A program made the translations under genes and the position numbers. A stretch of DNA of 64,000 nt, from positions 447,446 to 511,445 of the forward strand of contig NW_017804653.1 in NCBI RefSeq assembly GCF_001625305.1, read 5' to 3'. Of the stretch, positions 22,501 through 34,499 are shown piece after piece. Source of the DNA: Branchiostoma belcheri. Taxonomy: Eukaryota; Chordata; Leptocardii; Amphioxiformes; Branchiostomatidae. Within the stretch, counting starts at the first letter, position 1, and the number at the start of each line of letters is the position of its first letter. Under the pieces are notes generated by a model. It ran no database searches. It was not told the DNA's origin and was given only the letters and a program-made list of their open reading frames with translations.

Positions 22501-25500
22501 GTACATTTTGTACGTACATTTGTAGTAGGATACCAGCCTCTGCATTTGACAAAGGTTTGCGAATCGCAGGTAGAATTTTTGACAACATCCAAAACTGCAG
22601 GCAACCAAGGGAAGAATATTTCGATCCCAGACCGTATTTCAGTCGCATGCCCTGCATTATGTGCATGGCGTGTTATGGTAATATTAGACCTCTGCTGGTG
22701 GAGGTCATCTAACTACTAAAACTTCATATTTGGCCATACATGATAACAACACTAAACATAGCAATCATATAGCACAAGCTACCTGAACTTTGGCACAGTG
22801 GGTGAACTCTTATCATCATAAATTTCTTTCTTTCAAATTGTCATACTTAGAAGATTATGGGTTATTTTCTTAATGCTTCCTTCCATATGCATGATGCAAT
22901 GCATAATATCTCTACAATCAACCTAGCTCAAGCACATAAAGTTCTTCATCTTGTGTTAGGCCGTAACGTTGATGGAGTGCTTTCTAGAATTCAAGTTATT
23001 TGAATTCATCCTCATTGATGCAATAAATAATGGCAACAATACATTAAACATGTCAACCAACTTACCAGTACTTATTAGTTGATTGTCATGTTTAATGTTT
23101 CCATTATTCATTTATAAATTTAAATAACTTGCATTCTAGAAAGCCAGTTTGTTCCTGTTGGAAGATACCAAAGTGAAACTTGTGATCATAAATTTCTTCC
23201 TGCATACATGTATATTTTACATGATGATACATAAAGATGACAGATTCTTTCATCAATCTATGTCATAATAATACGTGGCCTGTTCCAAAATTACTGCTGA
23301 CAGATTGAAACTTATCGGTATCTTTGGAGTGCAATAAAATGTCCACTAAACATGCCAATCAACAAGCACTGAACAATATCACAAGAGTGCTGTCTTCCTG
23401 TCTTCTCTTCATAAATTTCTTCCTCTTAAAACAAATGTTGCTACTCATCAAATGTTACTGTTACACTTACATCTATAATATCATCATTTGGATTGAAGAT
23501 ATGTAGACAGGTTTTTGGCACTAAAAATCATCTTCAACGCAATGAGTAACGTCAAATACTTATCAAGTTAAAGCTTAGGATCATTACTGAGTTATCAATA
23601 TCACAATACGAGGCTGTCTTACTGTTGACAGTTCCTCATAACTAATGTGAAATATTTCCGTCACATCTAATAACATCACAGTGAATACTGTCTGGCTGTC
23701 ACCATCTATCATGAAAGCCAGTCGTTATGTAAGCAACGGAAATTATTGACTGAGTCTGAGTGGTTTCGTGGAAGCAGAGCAATCATACATGTAGCTGTAA
23801 TACCTGGTACATTTAAAGGGAGGGTGGAAAATGGGTATTAGAGCTGAACAGTGTTACTTACAGTATACTGTTAGTCACGTTTTGTGGTACATCAAAATAA
23901 TGAATAGTTCTATTTTTGCTCAGCTGATATATCAGGAGAGCAATTTTGAATTTGTAGTTACTGTTTTTTTATGCATTGATGATCAAGCATTTTACATGTA
24001 CATTTTTAGGCCAGTTACCCAAAGCAATGTCAATGCTATAAAAATAGTAAGCGTCCCAAAATGCTTGAAAATGCCTAAAAACAAAACAAGCCTAATATCT
24101 CTGTAAATAATTTCATCAGGTTGGTAAATGAATGAATAGCAAAGTTCTTTGATCACAACCATTTATTTTTCACAAGCTGAGGTTTCGATGACCGTCTGTC
24201 ATCTTTATCAGGGCAATTCTGACTGGTTTGCTGTGCACTGACGCTAGATGTTACTTGGTGCATATTGCACTAAAAGTGTTACATAGCATGTAACATCTAG
24301 CGTCAGTGCACTGGTTTGCTGTGCACTGACGCTAGATGTTACTTGGTGCATATTGCACTAAAAGTGTTACATAGCATGTAACATCTAGCGTCAGTGCACT
24401 GTAAACCGGTCAGAATTGCCCTGATGAAGATGACAGACGGTCATCGAAACGTCGGCTCGTGAAAAATAAATGGTTGTGATCAAATAACTTTGCTATTCAA
24501 GTCTAATATCTGACTCTCATTTAAGAGTAATGGTCTACGTGTACATGTACATGTATGTGTGAACATGTGTGACTGACAAGTGTTTGTGTCTCAAATTCTG
24601 GGCCACAAGCTTACCCTGGTCACAGCTTCGTATCCTACCCTGTTATGTACCAGACATTTCCTAACAGGTGTATCTGAGACTGGGGCGCTATGTATAAATG
24701 TAGATTCTTGGAACCTCCCAGACTGGCCCAGACTATTACTAGTAATTTGTTTCCTGTAGAAGACAAACAACACACGCATAACTCAGCTGCAGGGTCCTTT
24801 AAACATGAAAGGAAACTAGAAATTTATATTAGAACCTGCAACAAAAACCCCAGGACCAGACATTACTAGAATAATCAGAGAGAGATTATACTTTTGCAAA
24901 GGAAATTTGCTTTATTCGATAGCATGAAAGTCTACTGATTATTCAGGAATAATGTTAGATATAATATCACATGCGGACTTCCATTCCAATATTGTGCCTG
25001 TGAAATATGGAAAATGAACTAAATTCAAAAGGACAGGTGTTGAATAATCTTTCCTCTTTCATTGAAGGCAGAGGCACATTCTGGAGGAGAGGGCAGTTTG
25101 CTACATTTTCATCAATTCTTCTCATCAATATTATCATTAGGAAGCTAAATTCACAGTCAAGCCTCAAGAATTTGAGTCAGTGTGAACAACAGTCTATGAT
25201 GGGTAGACTAGTTGAACTTGACATGTGCTAAAGTGGAATGTCAACATGAAAACATAGCCTGGGGGCCAGTTTATGCCTCGGTGCATTCAGCTTAGCAAGG
25301 AGGTTCAAGTTTGATTAGTTGTGTCCTGTTAAATTTTACCTTAAAATGTCTGAGAGCAAAGAGTCTTCTTCACTTCTCTATCTCTTTATTCTTGCAATAA
25401 AGCCCCACCTATTTGCAGAGTTATTACATTAGAGAGGAGATTGAGAAACTAGCCTGAATGGGGGACAGTAAAATTGGATAAACTCGTCCACAAATGAAAT

Positions 25501-28500
25501 TTCCGATACTCCATCTGCCTGCATTGTCGGGAAATGGAATTATTCAGACAGGAATAGAGCTTGAGTAATCAAATTTATCCTGGCAGTATTCAACTTGACT
25601 GTCACATAGTTTCAAGCATAATGTCCTTTTCTTTGTAGAAATTTTTTTAGTTTCATAGTTTCAGCTGAAAAATTCTTTTTCCGCACTGAAAAGATTATCT
25701 TCCAACCTTGTAGGTATGGTATAGTAATGTTGGTAGACAAACAATACATGCAAAAGATATGTATATAGTATAAATTACATTAAACATTGAATTGAAGAGG
25801 GGAAATTCTCTGACTGAGCCATGTGGCAATGTAGACTTGGGAAATCCAATCTGAATCAAATCTGCACTGAATAGTAAAAAGTGTTAGTCTACTGACTAAT
25901 AAAAACAATAATATATGGTAAATTAACCAATGTCTATTTTAATTGTAAATGGTGAGGCCAATAATGCTATTGGCGTGTTTTTGGCATACATGTGTATTTG
26001 GCAAGTAATACATTTTTTATTTCAAAACAATAGAGCTAAATGATGTACAAGCTGGGGTTTTTGGAATGAATGTACTGTACATACATGTAGTAGAAACACA
26101 CCCTCCTTGCCATTGATGATAGCCAACCTAATGACAATTGATCGCACCGGCTGTCAAGCATGCTGTTCCAAGATGTTCGAGGAGAAGTCTTGGGTGGATG
26201 TCTTACATTTATAAGATGTTGCTGCTTTCATCTCATTGTAGTACTGTCCTTCCCTAATAAATGTTACGTTAGGCCACACTTTGCACTGCCTTGGTGCCAT
26301 AACTTCTACAAGATGAAAGAATATATTAATTGTCAAAATTGTTAGTATAGGCTTTTGTGTCTCTCATAAGATGATGGTCTCAGCCTAGCTTGTCGTAGCC
26401 CAAAAATTGTTTTCAAAAATGTTAAAATTCCTTAAAATTTGTGATCAAAAACCTTAGCTACATTTGTGATTTTTCCTCTTTTTTTTTTTCACTCATTTTC
26501 ATCAAATTTGAGTCTCCAAGGAAGATTTATCTGATCCAGACTGATCATTCTACCTCCTGGTGTGCACCATCCAGGGGGCCCACATCAGACTATTAAACAA
26601 CTGTCCACACCCCAGGGGGGCCACTTCCAGCAGGCTGTAGTGTGATTTCCATCATTAGCGGCACAGACATGTCTATTTGCCAGACAATCAGTGGAGAGTA
26701 TGGGGGTGTTATCAGCCACATCTGTTCAAATTGGCACAGTGGTGATGTGTGCTGGCCTTATGGCTGCTGGAAGTGGGAGGGTTGAAGTGTTGTACATCTC
26801 TCACTGTTTTTGCCATGAAAATACACTTATACCAAGGACATTATACAAGATGTATAATGTCCTTGCTTATACTATAGTTGTCATTCTGCCAGTCCTTTGT
26901 TGCACAATTGAAACTAAAGGATTTTACCTAGACCAACCAGGCTAAAGAACCATTGAAACATTGGCAGGTAAATCATCTTGGCTGTACCTGTATCTGCATA
27001 GTATGTATAACTGCCCTTTGTCGTAACACACCAGCTTCTGTATATGTATAGCCATTATATAAACCACCCTTTGGTGTAACACACCAGCTTCTGTATCTGT
27101 ATAGCCAGTCTAACCACCCTTTGTCGTAACACACCAGCTTCGCAGGTATGTGGCGTGGCCGCTGCTGGCTAAATGACACCGAACGACCTGTTACACCCAA
27201 TCTTTTTATTCTTTGCACATTACATTGCAGCAATTTGCAGGAATCGTTAAACTTAAAGCTTTCTAGTGATGATGCCCCAACTGTGTTTGGTGGCAATGGC
27301 TGTGCAACAATGAACAGAGCACTGTAGCAATGAATTTTGTCTCATTGGTTTTACCTACATGCATTTGTATAGACTACTATAGTTTAAATACAAGCAAGTT
27401 ATAGCTCATTGATACTAGCAAGCATCTACATGTATGTTTCTTGCATTCCAGATATTACATGTATGTACATGTTGTTAGATGTTGGCCTGTGCTTTCAGCA
27501 TGTACATATTACCAAACTAGTAAGATTTTCTAACTTGAAGTTTGTAATGGTAATAGCACAAAAGGTCTATTTTGACTTTAGAGAAGGAAATTACAATTTT
27601 ATCTCTTGGGAGCCCCTAACACCAAACCAAGGTTATAAAATACCTGACCTGAACCATCTATCTACAATAACTCACCACTTCACTGCCAATTTTAGGGGCA
27701 ATTGAACACGATGTTGGCACATTCAGCGCTATCCATCACTAAAGTCTGTCAATAAATATTTGCTCTCTACAGACCTGCATCCAATTTCCAAGTACTGTCT
27801 TCTCAAAATGTTATTAGGTTGTAAGACAGATGTAAGCTTAATTTGTCCAATATATGTACAATTGTACATTTATGTGGATTAGTGTTATTAGTGATGAGGA
27901 ATGTTTCAAGAACAATGATTTGAATGATTTTGTATTATATTATACCCCCAGGGAAGGAAATATCCTTTCATGTAAGGGTACTGTTTTGTACTCTCCAAGC
28001 AGAGGTTTGGGTTTTAGGTTATTTTTCGCGTGTTTTTATCAGGGTTTCTTTTTTGCACTGGAATTTTTTTGGGGTTGGGTGAAAATAAATTACAGTGCAA
28101 AAAAGAACCCTGATGAAAAAGCCTAAAAACATGCGAAATTAACCCAAAACCCAAACCTCTGCTTGGAGGGTACTGTTTTCGGTCATATTATTGTGTTCAC
28201 AGCTGTATGTGTTTCTGATGAATTTCTCTGATTTTCAGTAAATGATTAGAGTTATTGTGGTCCAGATGATGCGGATTACTTTCTCACATTGTGTTTTCAG
28301 GTATTGAAATAGAATACTGTAATTGTACGCCCCTGTATAGCACAAGGTGTGATTGTCTGGACTGAAGAATGTATCATACCCCAACAGATAAATTTGTGTT
28401 GACTGGACAAAGGAAAACAAACAAATGTTTTTGTTTATTCCAGATCATGAGGAGGACCCGTCCAACCACCCCCGAGCCAGTACGATCTTCCTCATGAAGT

Positions 28501-31500
28501 CAACAGCACCAAACGGAAAAGTACTAGGTATGGAGTCTAAGTTCTTCATGGTTCCTTTAAGTATGATTGTATTGATGTCTTTTCAGTTTGATTTGAGATG
28601 TCAAAAATATAACAAAGCCAAAAAATGAAGGGTCTTTTGTGGATTCATAGGGAGTTATGAAAAATGTTGTAATTTAAATACAGTAGAGGCCTGAACAGTA
28701 GGTACTACCTTTTATATAGTACCATCATGTACAGGCATTACATTTTTGCCACAATGATTGACTGATTGTTTTAGTGTCGACTACTTCCATTAAATTGATA
28801 ACTGCCATTGCTAGTACTAGTAGTAGTGCTTTCAAGAACTTAAACTAGTACCCTAATGTTGCATGATAACTGCCATTATTCAGGTGTAATATAAAGTACA
28901 TAAATGTAGAATTAATGTAGATTATCCAACATTTACAGCACCTGAGTTATGATACATGTATAATTTGAGTTTTTCCTCCTGACCATTTTTAATCCCCAAA
29001 CTATTTTGTTTTTCAGAACTAACCTCCCACCCTAGACAAGGTTTGTGTTGGCTTTTAATTTAAAAAAAAATTCAATTCAAATCTAGAATTTATCTCATCA
29101 TTTTAGTTGCATCCAAGATGTTTCTATCATTGACATTGACTCTTCCCTAAGGTTATATGTCTCCACCTATCTTTATTTAACCTTGAGCACTAAGGCTTTA
29201 ATATATACTGCGACTTAAAACATAGTTTCTTGGCTGTAGGGTATTCTACATACTGGTAGATGTTTGATACTCTCATATCAACCCTACATGTAAAAGAAGT
29301 ATAATAATTGATGAATGAGATTCTATTTCTTTCCAGATGGTTTGTTGGTGCACCATTCTTCAAAGAAAAGAAACAATCATCATATTAATCATGTAAGTAC
29401 AATATGGTACTATTTAAAGCTAGTGTCTACAGAGATTTTATATCTGACTGCCCTGTACCCTTCTGCCAATTTGTACATCTATGAGTAGGCCTTTAAAACC
29501 ATAACCTTGGAACCACATCAGCAGAAGGTACTGCACCTGTGTGAAAACCCCATTTTTCACGGTTTACGTTGGACTTTTGGTCAATGTTGCATCAGAATTT
29601 TACCTGTTGCAGACAAGATTTTTTTCTGACGCAGCATTTGGAAACCACAGACTGAGTGTTAACCTTATATGCGTGAATATGACCTTATATAAGACGTTCT
29701 GTCAAAGTTCTATGCACAATGCATAACAGGTTCATGCAGGTGCAGTACGTTCTGCTGACATGCTAACCTTGGACAAAGACAGATGAACAGGAAAATTGCA
29801 GTGACAGTGATATGAGACCTGAATTATCCTTGTAAAATGTCAGCATATTTCATGTATGCACTTTAAGGCTTATTTCCTTCAAGAAGTCAACTTTGATACA
29901 GACACAAATTTGCTATAGTCTAAAGGAGGATCTTGAGTAGCCTATATTATATTCAGGATGGTTCTTTTTGCCTTTCTTTATTGATGAGTAGAAAAGAAAA
30001 GGTGTTATAAAGTCACTATCCATAATAAGTATCTACATGTATATATGTTTTATCTCAGAGGTCCCTCAATTAACAGTTTTTTACTAATTTTTTTTTACTT
30101 CTTTTTCTAGCAACATGTTTCACCCAACAACCTGACAAAGAAGTTCAGCTCTTGTTCTACTATCTACATAGACGACAGCACTGTCAGCCAACCCAACCTC
30201 AAAAACACGCTCAAATGGTGAGGACAGTTTGACTAAAAACATACATTTGTACCTTCTTCTGCTATTGGGTCAGTAAGTCTACACTTTAGAGTCAAGAAGA
30301 GATACTGTTCCAGGCCTATTATATAACCAGTCCTGTAAACTTGTTACATGGTGGCAGTTCAGTGCTATGAATATTGAAATATTCAGGGTGGCCATGTTCT
30401 TGCCACCTGTAATGCAATACCTAATGCAGCATCTTGTTTTCAAATGTTCCTTTCTTGCAGAAGTACATATTATGTATGGTTTGTGCTAAGCCTTGTGTTT
30501 TCTATTTTCAGTGTTGCTCTTGCCATTTACTACCACATAAAGAATAGGTGAGTCAAGTTGTTTTAAATTTGGATTTGTAACTGCTATCAGCCTGCAAGTA
30601 TTGGAAGTAATGAAATTGATTTGTCTTCCCTTTTTTTAACAAAAGAAACGAAGAAAAAACTGTTCAAATCTATGCACTAGCACATGTAGAAAGAGGTGTC
30701 TATTTCTAAGTGTAACAAGCTATTTCTCATTTCTCCACAGAGACAAAGATGAGATTTGCAAAACTCTGGACATATTTGATGAAAAGCTTCATCCTCTAAC
30801 AGTGAGTATATTGAAAGGTTACCAAAGCTTGTTGAAACCATAGCATATACTATAAAGGCAGACTATACAGTCATGTAATCCTACCTGATACATTAATGAT
30901 ACTACTACATGTGCATATAGTATTATCATATAGACACAGTTTATGTACTCGGATGTCTATGTGGATACTATTCTTCTACAAAGATTTGTTTATTGTTGTT
31001 TGTATTTTCTAGTTGTAAAGAAAGCCAGTGCATGGAGCTAGCTTCTGACCTGAGCACTTAGGCAGGTAGGAAAGATATCAATGACCATACATAAGTTTCT
31101 GTACTTTGCCATGTAACTTAAATTTTGTATCGCTGTATCTGCCTTTCAGAAGGACCCAGTACCAGACAACTATGACGGGATTGAGCCTGAACACAGACAC
31201 ATCTACAGATTTATCAGAACTCTGTTCAGCGCTGCACAGCTGACTGCAGAGTGTGCTATCATTACTCTGGTAATTAAAACATTACATTACATATTCATGC
31301 ATGGCCATTACTGTCATTGAATATTAATTGTTTCTCAGAAGACCAGTCTGACTATCAAAATGTTCTAAATTGCTTTTTTTATTAGTTTTACATGTACTGT
31401 TTGTAGTTGTTGGCTTAAAGGAACACAAAGTAAAATTTTTAGCAAGATCAAGGATCCCTTACCATGGTGTTAGATTTAGCAAAGAAAATAAGTGGTGCAG

Positions 31501-33661
31501 GTACTTTTGAAACTTACTAGCACATCAAAGTTCCTTCACACACCAGCATATAGGGCGGTGCCCAGCTCCATTTCTATAGTAGCCCTGTAAAGAAAGCAGT
31601 ACTGTATATGCCATAATTTTCAAAGTCTTTGGTATGACTCAGCCAGGGATCAAACTCACTACCTACTGAATGGATGGCAAACACTGTATCCCCAAGTGTA
31701 CACAGAAAGAGTATTCCCAGCTCTGAATAACAATCATGTTTGTCGTTCCCCAGGTTTACCTGGAAAGATTGCTGACGTACGCTGAGATCGACATTGCGCC
31801 GTGTAACTGGAAGAGAATCGTGCTGGGCGCCATCCTGCTGGCCTCCAAGGTCTGGGATGACCAGGCGGTGTGGAACGTGGACTACTGCCAGATCCTACGA
31901 GATATCACCGTCGAGGACATGTAAGTGTCACAAACTTACAAATGCTCATTGACAGTCTTTCACTCTGGCAGTCACTCACACTCACATTTTCATCTCTGCA
32001 CACGTCTTTGCCGATAGCAAAAGAATCCAACCTTCTTTTCAATATGCAGATTGCATGCAAATTCTATCACAATGAAGGGAACTAGTATCAATCAGTCATT
32101 TGCTTCAGTCCAGTGGTAAGCTTTGCTAGGGCTTTTCTGGACCTTTGACCTAACTTCCTGTTGGTGTCGCCAAATGAGTGTAGATATGAGTGTCCCTCCA
32201 GACATTGGTTTCCTCGACTTCGGGGAGAGATCAGTGGGAGGGAAACAAGACAGAACAAAAAACTAGACCAATTGCCAGCACGCACAGCAAGATATGTGAA
32301 AAGCCCATTGCCTTACCTCGTCCAGCTTTTAAACAGCACTCTGTAATGTAATCCTGTAATGTACATGCCTTTATATATTTGATTTTAATCTAGTACTTTT
32401 AATGAGGTTGGTATTTTAACTTTTAGTGTTGTATTGTAAAATGTAATGATTATATTGTCACAATATGTTTTTATACAATGTTTTTATACAATGTACGGGA
32501 CATGTAATTCAGCCTTCGGGCTGTGAGGTGTTTCAAATAAAACCCGCATTATTATTATTATTATTATAACTACTGAAACACAAACAAGCACAGAAACACC
32601 AAATGTACCAAACTCAAAACCTCTGTACCTCAGTGAAACAAACCTTCCAAGCAATAGGGGAATTGGAGGAAACTTGCAGTCGCTTATGCAGTATCCAACA
32701 GATGATGATAGCACAGTGGTAGATATGTGTAAATGTACAGATTGTATTCCATACTCTGTGTCCCCATGTGACTGAGGTTTGTGCTTGATCTTTAATCTTG
32801 ATTTGTACTCCCTCTCTACCCAGGAATGCTCTGGAGAGACAGTGGGAAAATCTAATCATATGATGGCTTGAGGTTTGTGCTTTTGCTGATTTTTAAAAAT
32901 ATTTTCTTCCCTCCAGGAATGCCCTGGAGCGACAGTTCCTGGAGCTGTTGCAGTTCAACATTAACGTCCCGTCCAGCGTGTACGCCAAGTACTACTTCGA
33001 CCTGCGCTCCCTCGCTGATGCTAATGACCTCATCTTTCCTGTGGAACAGCTCAGCAAGGAGAGAGCACAGAGATTAGAGGTGGGGACAACATGACTGTGC
33101 CCCTTTTCTTTTAAAAAAACAAAATTCTTAGCAGGAACACAACTAGCCTGACTAATTCAAACCTCTAGCTGCCCTTGCACTTGTTGCAGATTAAACATGG
33201 GATAAATTGCATCTGGTTACTTAAAACAACAGTTTTCAATAATTATTGTGTTGGATCTATGTTTAGATGTGAAACTTAGATTAAAAACATTACTTACAGA
33301 TCTGAAGAAACATTGTGTCACATTCATGAGATTCGTGACATGAAATCTGTATAAGATATCTCCCAATTTCATGAAGAGAGTGTATTTTCAAACATCAACA
33401 ACCAATAAGAAAGGTGAACTGAACAGTAGATAGGTTTATTGGCGTTCAAACTCTCCTTTAGCTTTACCTGACTTAAATCACAAGTTCAGCATCCATGTGT
33501 CATGTGTGTTTTGTTGCTTTTTGTTAAAGTTTGTTGCTGTTTTCCAGGCTACCTCCAGAGCATGTGAAGAGAAGATGAAGGAAGGAAACAAACCCGAGCT
33601 GAAGCGAACCGTCAGCGCGGAAAACATGTCACCCCGGCTCAGCAGGGTAGTGCTGTCATAG
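19591..33661 (+). CDS. CCNY: Cyclin Y (CCNY/CCNYL1 orthologue)
   Basis: The ten coding exons are 19591-19741, 28444-28527, 29337-29392, 30111-30217, 30512-30547, 30741-30801, 31150-31269, 31754-31920, 32917-33079 and 33548-33661. They sum to 352 codons plus TAG. Cyclin Y recruits and activates CDK14/CDK16 at the plasma membrane and supports LRP6 phosphorylation in Wnt signalling. The start MGNANACC keeps the N-myristoylation Gly2 and the Cys7/Cys8 palmitoylation pair of the human protein. [38 protein letters not shown], the cyclin box around [32 protein letters not shown] and [20 protein letters not shown] are near-identical to vertebrate cyclin Y. The two regions that bind 14-3-3 in human are recognisable (FSSCS, and KRTVSAEN with Ser338). 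Vertebrates have two paralogues; this is probably the single pre-duplication gene. Exon 9 has a partial decoy copy just upstream. Confidence 0.97.
20455..20690. mobile_element. Foldback element, family 3
   Basis: The left arm (gaataaattgtagaaatcga ... ggccagagaaggtagccggc) is mirrored at about 20610-20690 (gccggctaccttctctggcc ... gatttattcaccc). The arms are about 75-80 bp around a spacer of about 75 bp. It lies in cyclin Y intron 1. Confidence 0.8.
21465..21610 (+). mobile_element. Possible SINE remnant
   Basis: The B-box-like gggttcaatctcgcatctcg is followed by the body-like actaaagtgcatttcatc. The 5' end is not clear. Confidence 0.35.
21765..21990 (-). mobile_element. Half copy of the hammerhead-bearing foldback element
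   Basis: It begins with aaagttctttgatcacaacc and atttatttttcacgagccgac. On the minus strand it carries CTGATGA (21848-21842) and GAAACGTC (21821-21814). Only one arm of the element at 24125-24503 is present, followed by the subterminal gtgcactgacgctagatgtt. Confidence 0.65.
22150..22970. other. Cyclin Y intron 1, no feature seen
   Basis: AT-rich intron sequence. I see no exon, RNA gene or clear repeat here. Confidence 0.4.
22978..23143. mobile_element. Foldback element, family 4
   Basis: The arms gctttctagaattcaagtta and, in inverse, taaataacttgcattctagaaagc enclose mirrored blocks (caataaataatgg / ccattattcatttat and acattaaacatgtcaa / ttgtcatgtttaatgt). Confidence 0.7.
24125..24503. mobile_element. 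Foldback element with a hammerhead-like core in each arm
   Basis: The terminal arms of about 100 bp are inverse copies: gaatagcaaagttctttgat at the left and atcaaataactttgctattc at the right. Each holds an outward-reading catcgaaac block. The interior holds two tandem copies (about 24231-24318 and 24319-24406) of a unit that is itself palindromic (gtgcactgacgctagatgtt ... aacatctagcgtcagtgcac). Confidence 0.8.
24413..24466 (+). ncRNA. Hammerhead-ribozyme-like core
   Basis: CTGATGA at 24421-24427 is followed by a 6-bp hairpin (GATGAC-agacg-GTCATC), then GAAAC at 24446-24450 and GTC at 24451-24453. This is the order of the hammerhead catalytic core with a 2-bp palindromic stem III (ACGT), as in the type I motifs known from Penelope-like elements. 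Stem I is only clear for 3 bp (GCC/GGC). Activity is not shown. The facing arm at 24181-24211 has a mutated core (CTGATAA). Confidence 0.45.
24510..26970. other. Cyclin Y intron 1, no gene recognised
   Basis: A long AT-rich intronic stretch. No exon with splice signals, no RNA gene and no repeat that I can assign with confidence. Confidence 0.4.
26985..27300 (-). mobile_element. LINE 3' end fragment
   Basis: The minus strand reads [13 protein letters not shown], the ORF end of a non-LTR reverse transcriptase. It is followed by the family tail with two copies of the cagcttctgtatctgtatag / taaccaccctttggtgtaac motif. Confidence 0.7.
27988..28174. mobile_element. Foldback element, family 5
   Basis: The left arm starts ctccaagcagaggtttgggt and the right arm ends acccaaacctctgcttggag. 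The arms are about 75 bp with a few mismatches and sit just upstream of cyclin Y exon 2. Confidence 0.85.
29519..29757. mobile_element. TIR element, family 6, in cyclin Y intron 3
   Basis: The ends cagcagaaggtactgcacct and, in inverse, gcaggtgcagtacgttctgctg form inverted repeats of about 22 bp around about 195 bp. A second copy in the opposite orientation lies at 33691-33918. Confidence 0.75.
32096..32567 (+). mobile_element. 5'-truncated LINE with an (ATT)n tail
   Basis: The frame ending [20 protein letters not shown] followed by a stop is a typical end of a CR1-like reverse-transcriptase ORF. About 190 bp of 3'UTR follows (cagccttcgggctgtgaggt) and an (ATT)n run closes the element at 32547-32567. 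It is inserted in cyclin Y intron 8. Confidence 0.65.
32772..32862 (+). pseudogene. Partial duplicate of cyclin Y exon 9 with its acceptor
   Basis: gaggtttgtgctt, an acceptor (ctctctacccag) and aggaatgctctggagagacag occur here and again at 32869-32938, immediately upstream of and into the true exon 9. The copy keeps only about 20 bp of exon, then diverges and reaches a stop. If spliced it would truncate the cyclin box. Confidence 0.75.
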
Positions 33662-33690
33662 CTCCGTCTCAAACTTCTGTAGCAGCACGT

Positions 33691-33918
33691 CAGCAGAACG
33701 TACTGCACCTGTGCCTAACCTGTAATGCATAGCACTTCAGCAGAATGTCTCATATAAGTTTGTATTCGCACATATAATAAGGTTGACACTCCATCTGTAG
33801 TTTCCTAATGCCGTGTCGGAAAAGATATTGTCTGCAACAGACAAAATTGTGATGCAACATTGACCAAACATCCAACAAAATTTAGGGTTTCGTGCAGGCA
33901 TAGTACATTCTGCCGGCG
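33691..33918. mobile_element. TIR element, family 6, in the cyclin Y 3'UTR
   Basis: It starts cagcagaacgtactgcacct about 30 bp after the cyclin Y stop and ends in an inverse copy near gtacattctgccggcg. The interior matches the element at 29519-29757 in reverse orientation. Confidence 0.65.
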
Positions 33919-34311
33919 TGCTAAACTTGTGTATTTAAGGATTTTAGTCATAAGTAAGTCACATTTTTCTCCATGGTAATGGAAGAGAAATTGTGACGAT
34001 TTTAACTTTTCATAAACTGTGGACAGTACATGTAAGTAATAAGTATTGTCCTGCAAGTGTAAGTTCTAGGGTTAAGAAGTTCTTTTCTGTGTCTTGGACG
34101 GAAATAAGCTGCAATGCAGAATCTAGAAGGAGTCGTAAGGCTATTTTTTTGTTCTCAAGAACCACATGAAACATTACCTTCCCATGTAACAATGCCATAT
34201 GTAAGAATTCACAAAAGTATATTGAAGACTGTCAAGGACCTGGTTATGTATGATGTACAATAGGTTTTTACAACAGCAAAGTGACAGCATTCTTAGGACA
34301 CACAAGAAAAC

Positions 34312-34492
34312 TGTTACTTAAGCAACTGGATAGAATTTTAATTTGAAAACTGTCAGCGGATGTTTCAAGTAGCATCCACTACTTTCAGTGACTGTAGTCT
34401 GTAGTGGATGCTATTTGAAATGTCTGACAGTTTTCAACATTTGTCCAGTTGCTTGAGTAATAGTTTTCCAGTGTTTCTTATTACCTGGATGT
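34312..34492. mobile_element. Foldback element, family 1, second copy
   Basis: Arms gttacttaagcaactggata ... gtagcatccactac and gtagtggatgctatttgaaa ... gttgcttgagtaa, then attacctggatgtc. Same family as 15507-15865. Confidence 0.8.
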
Positions 34493-34499
34493 CTCGCAT

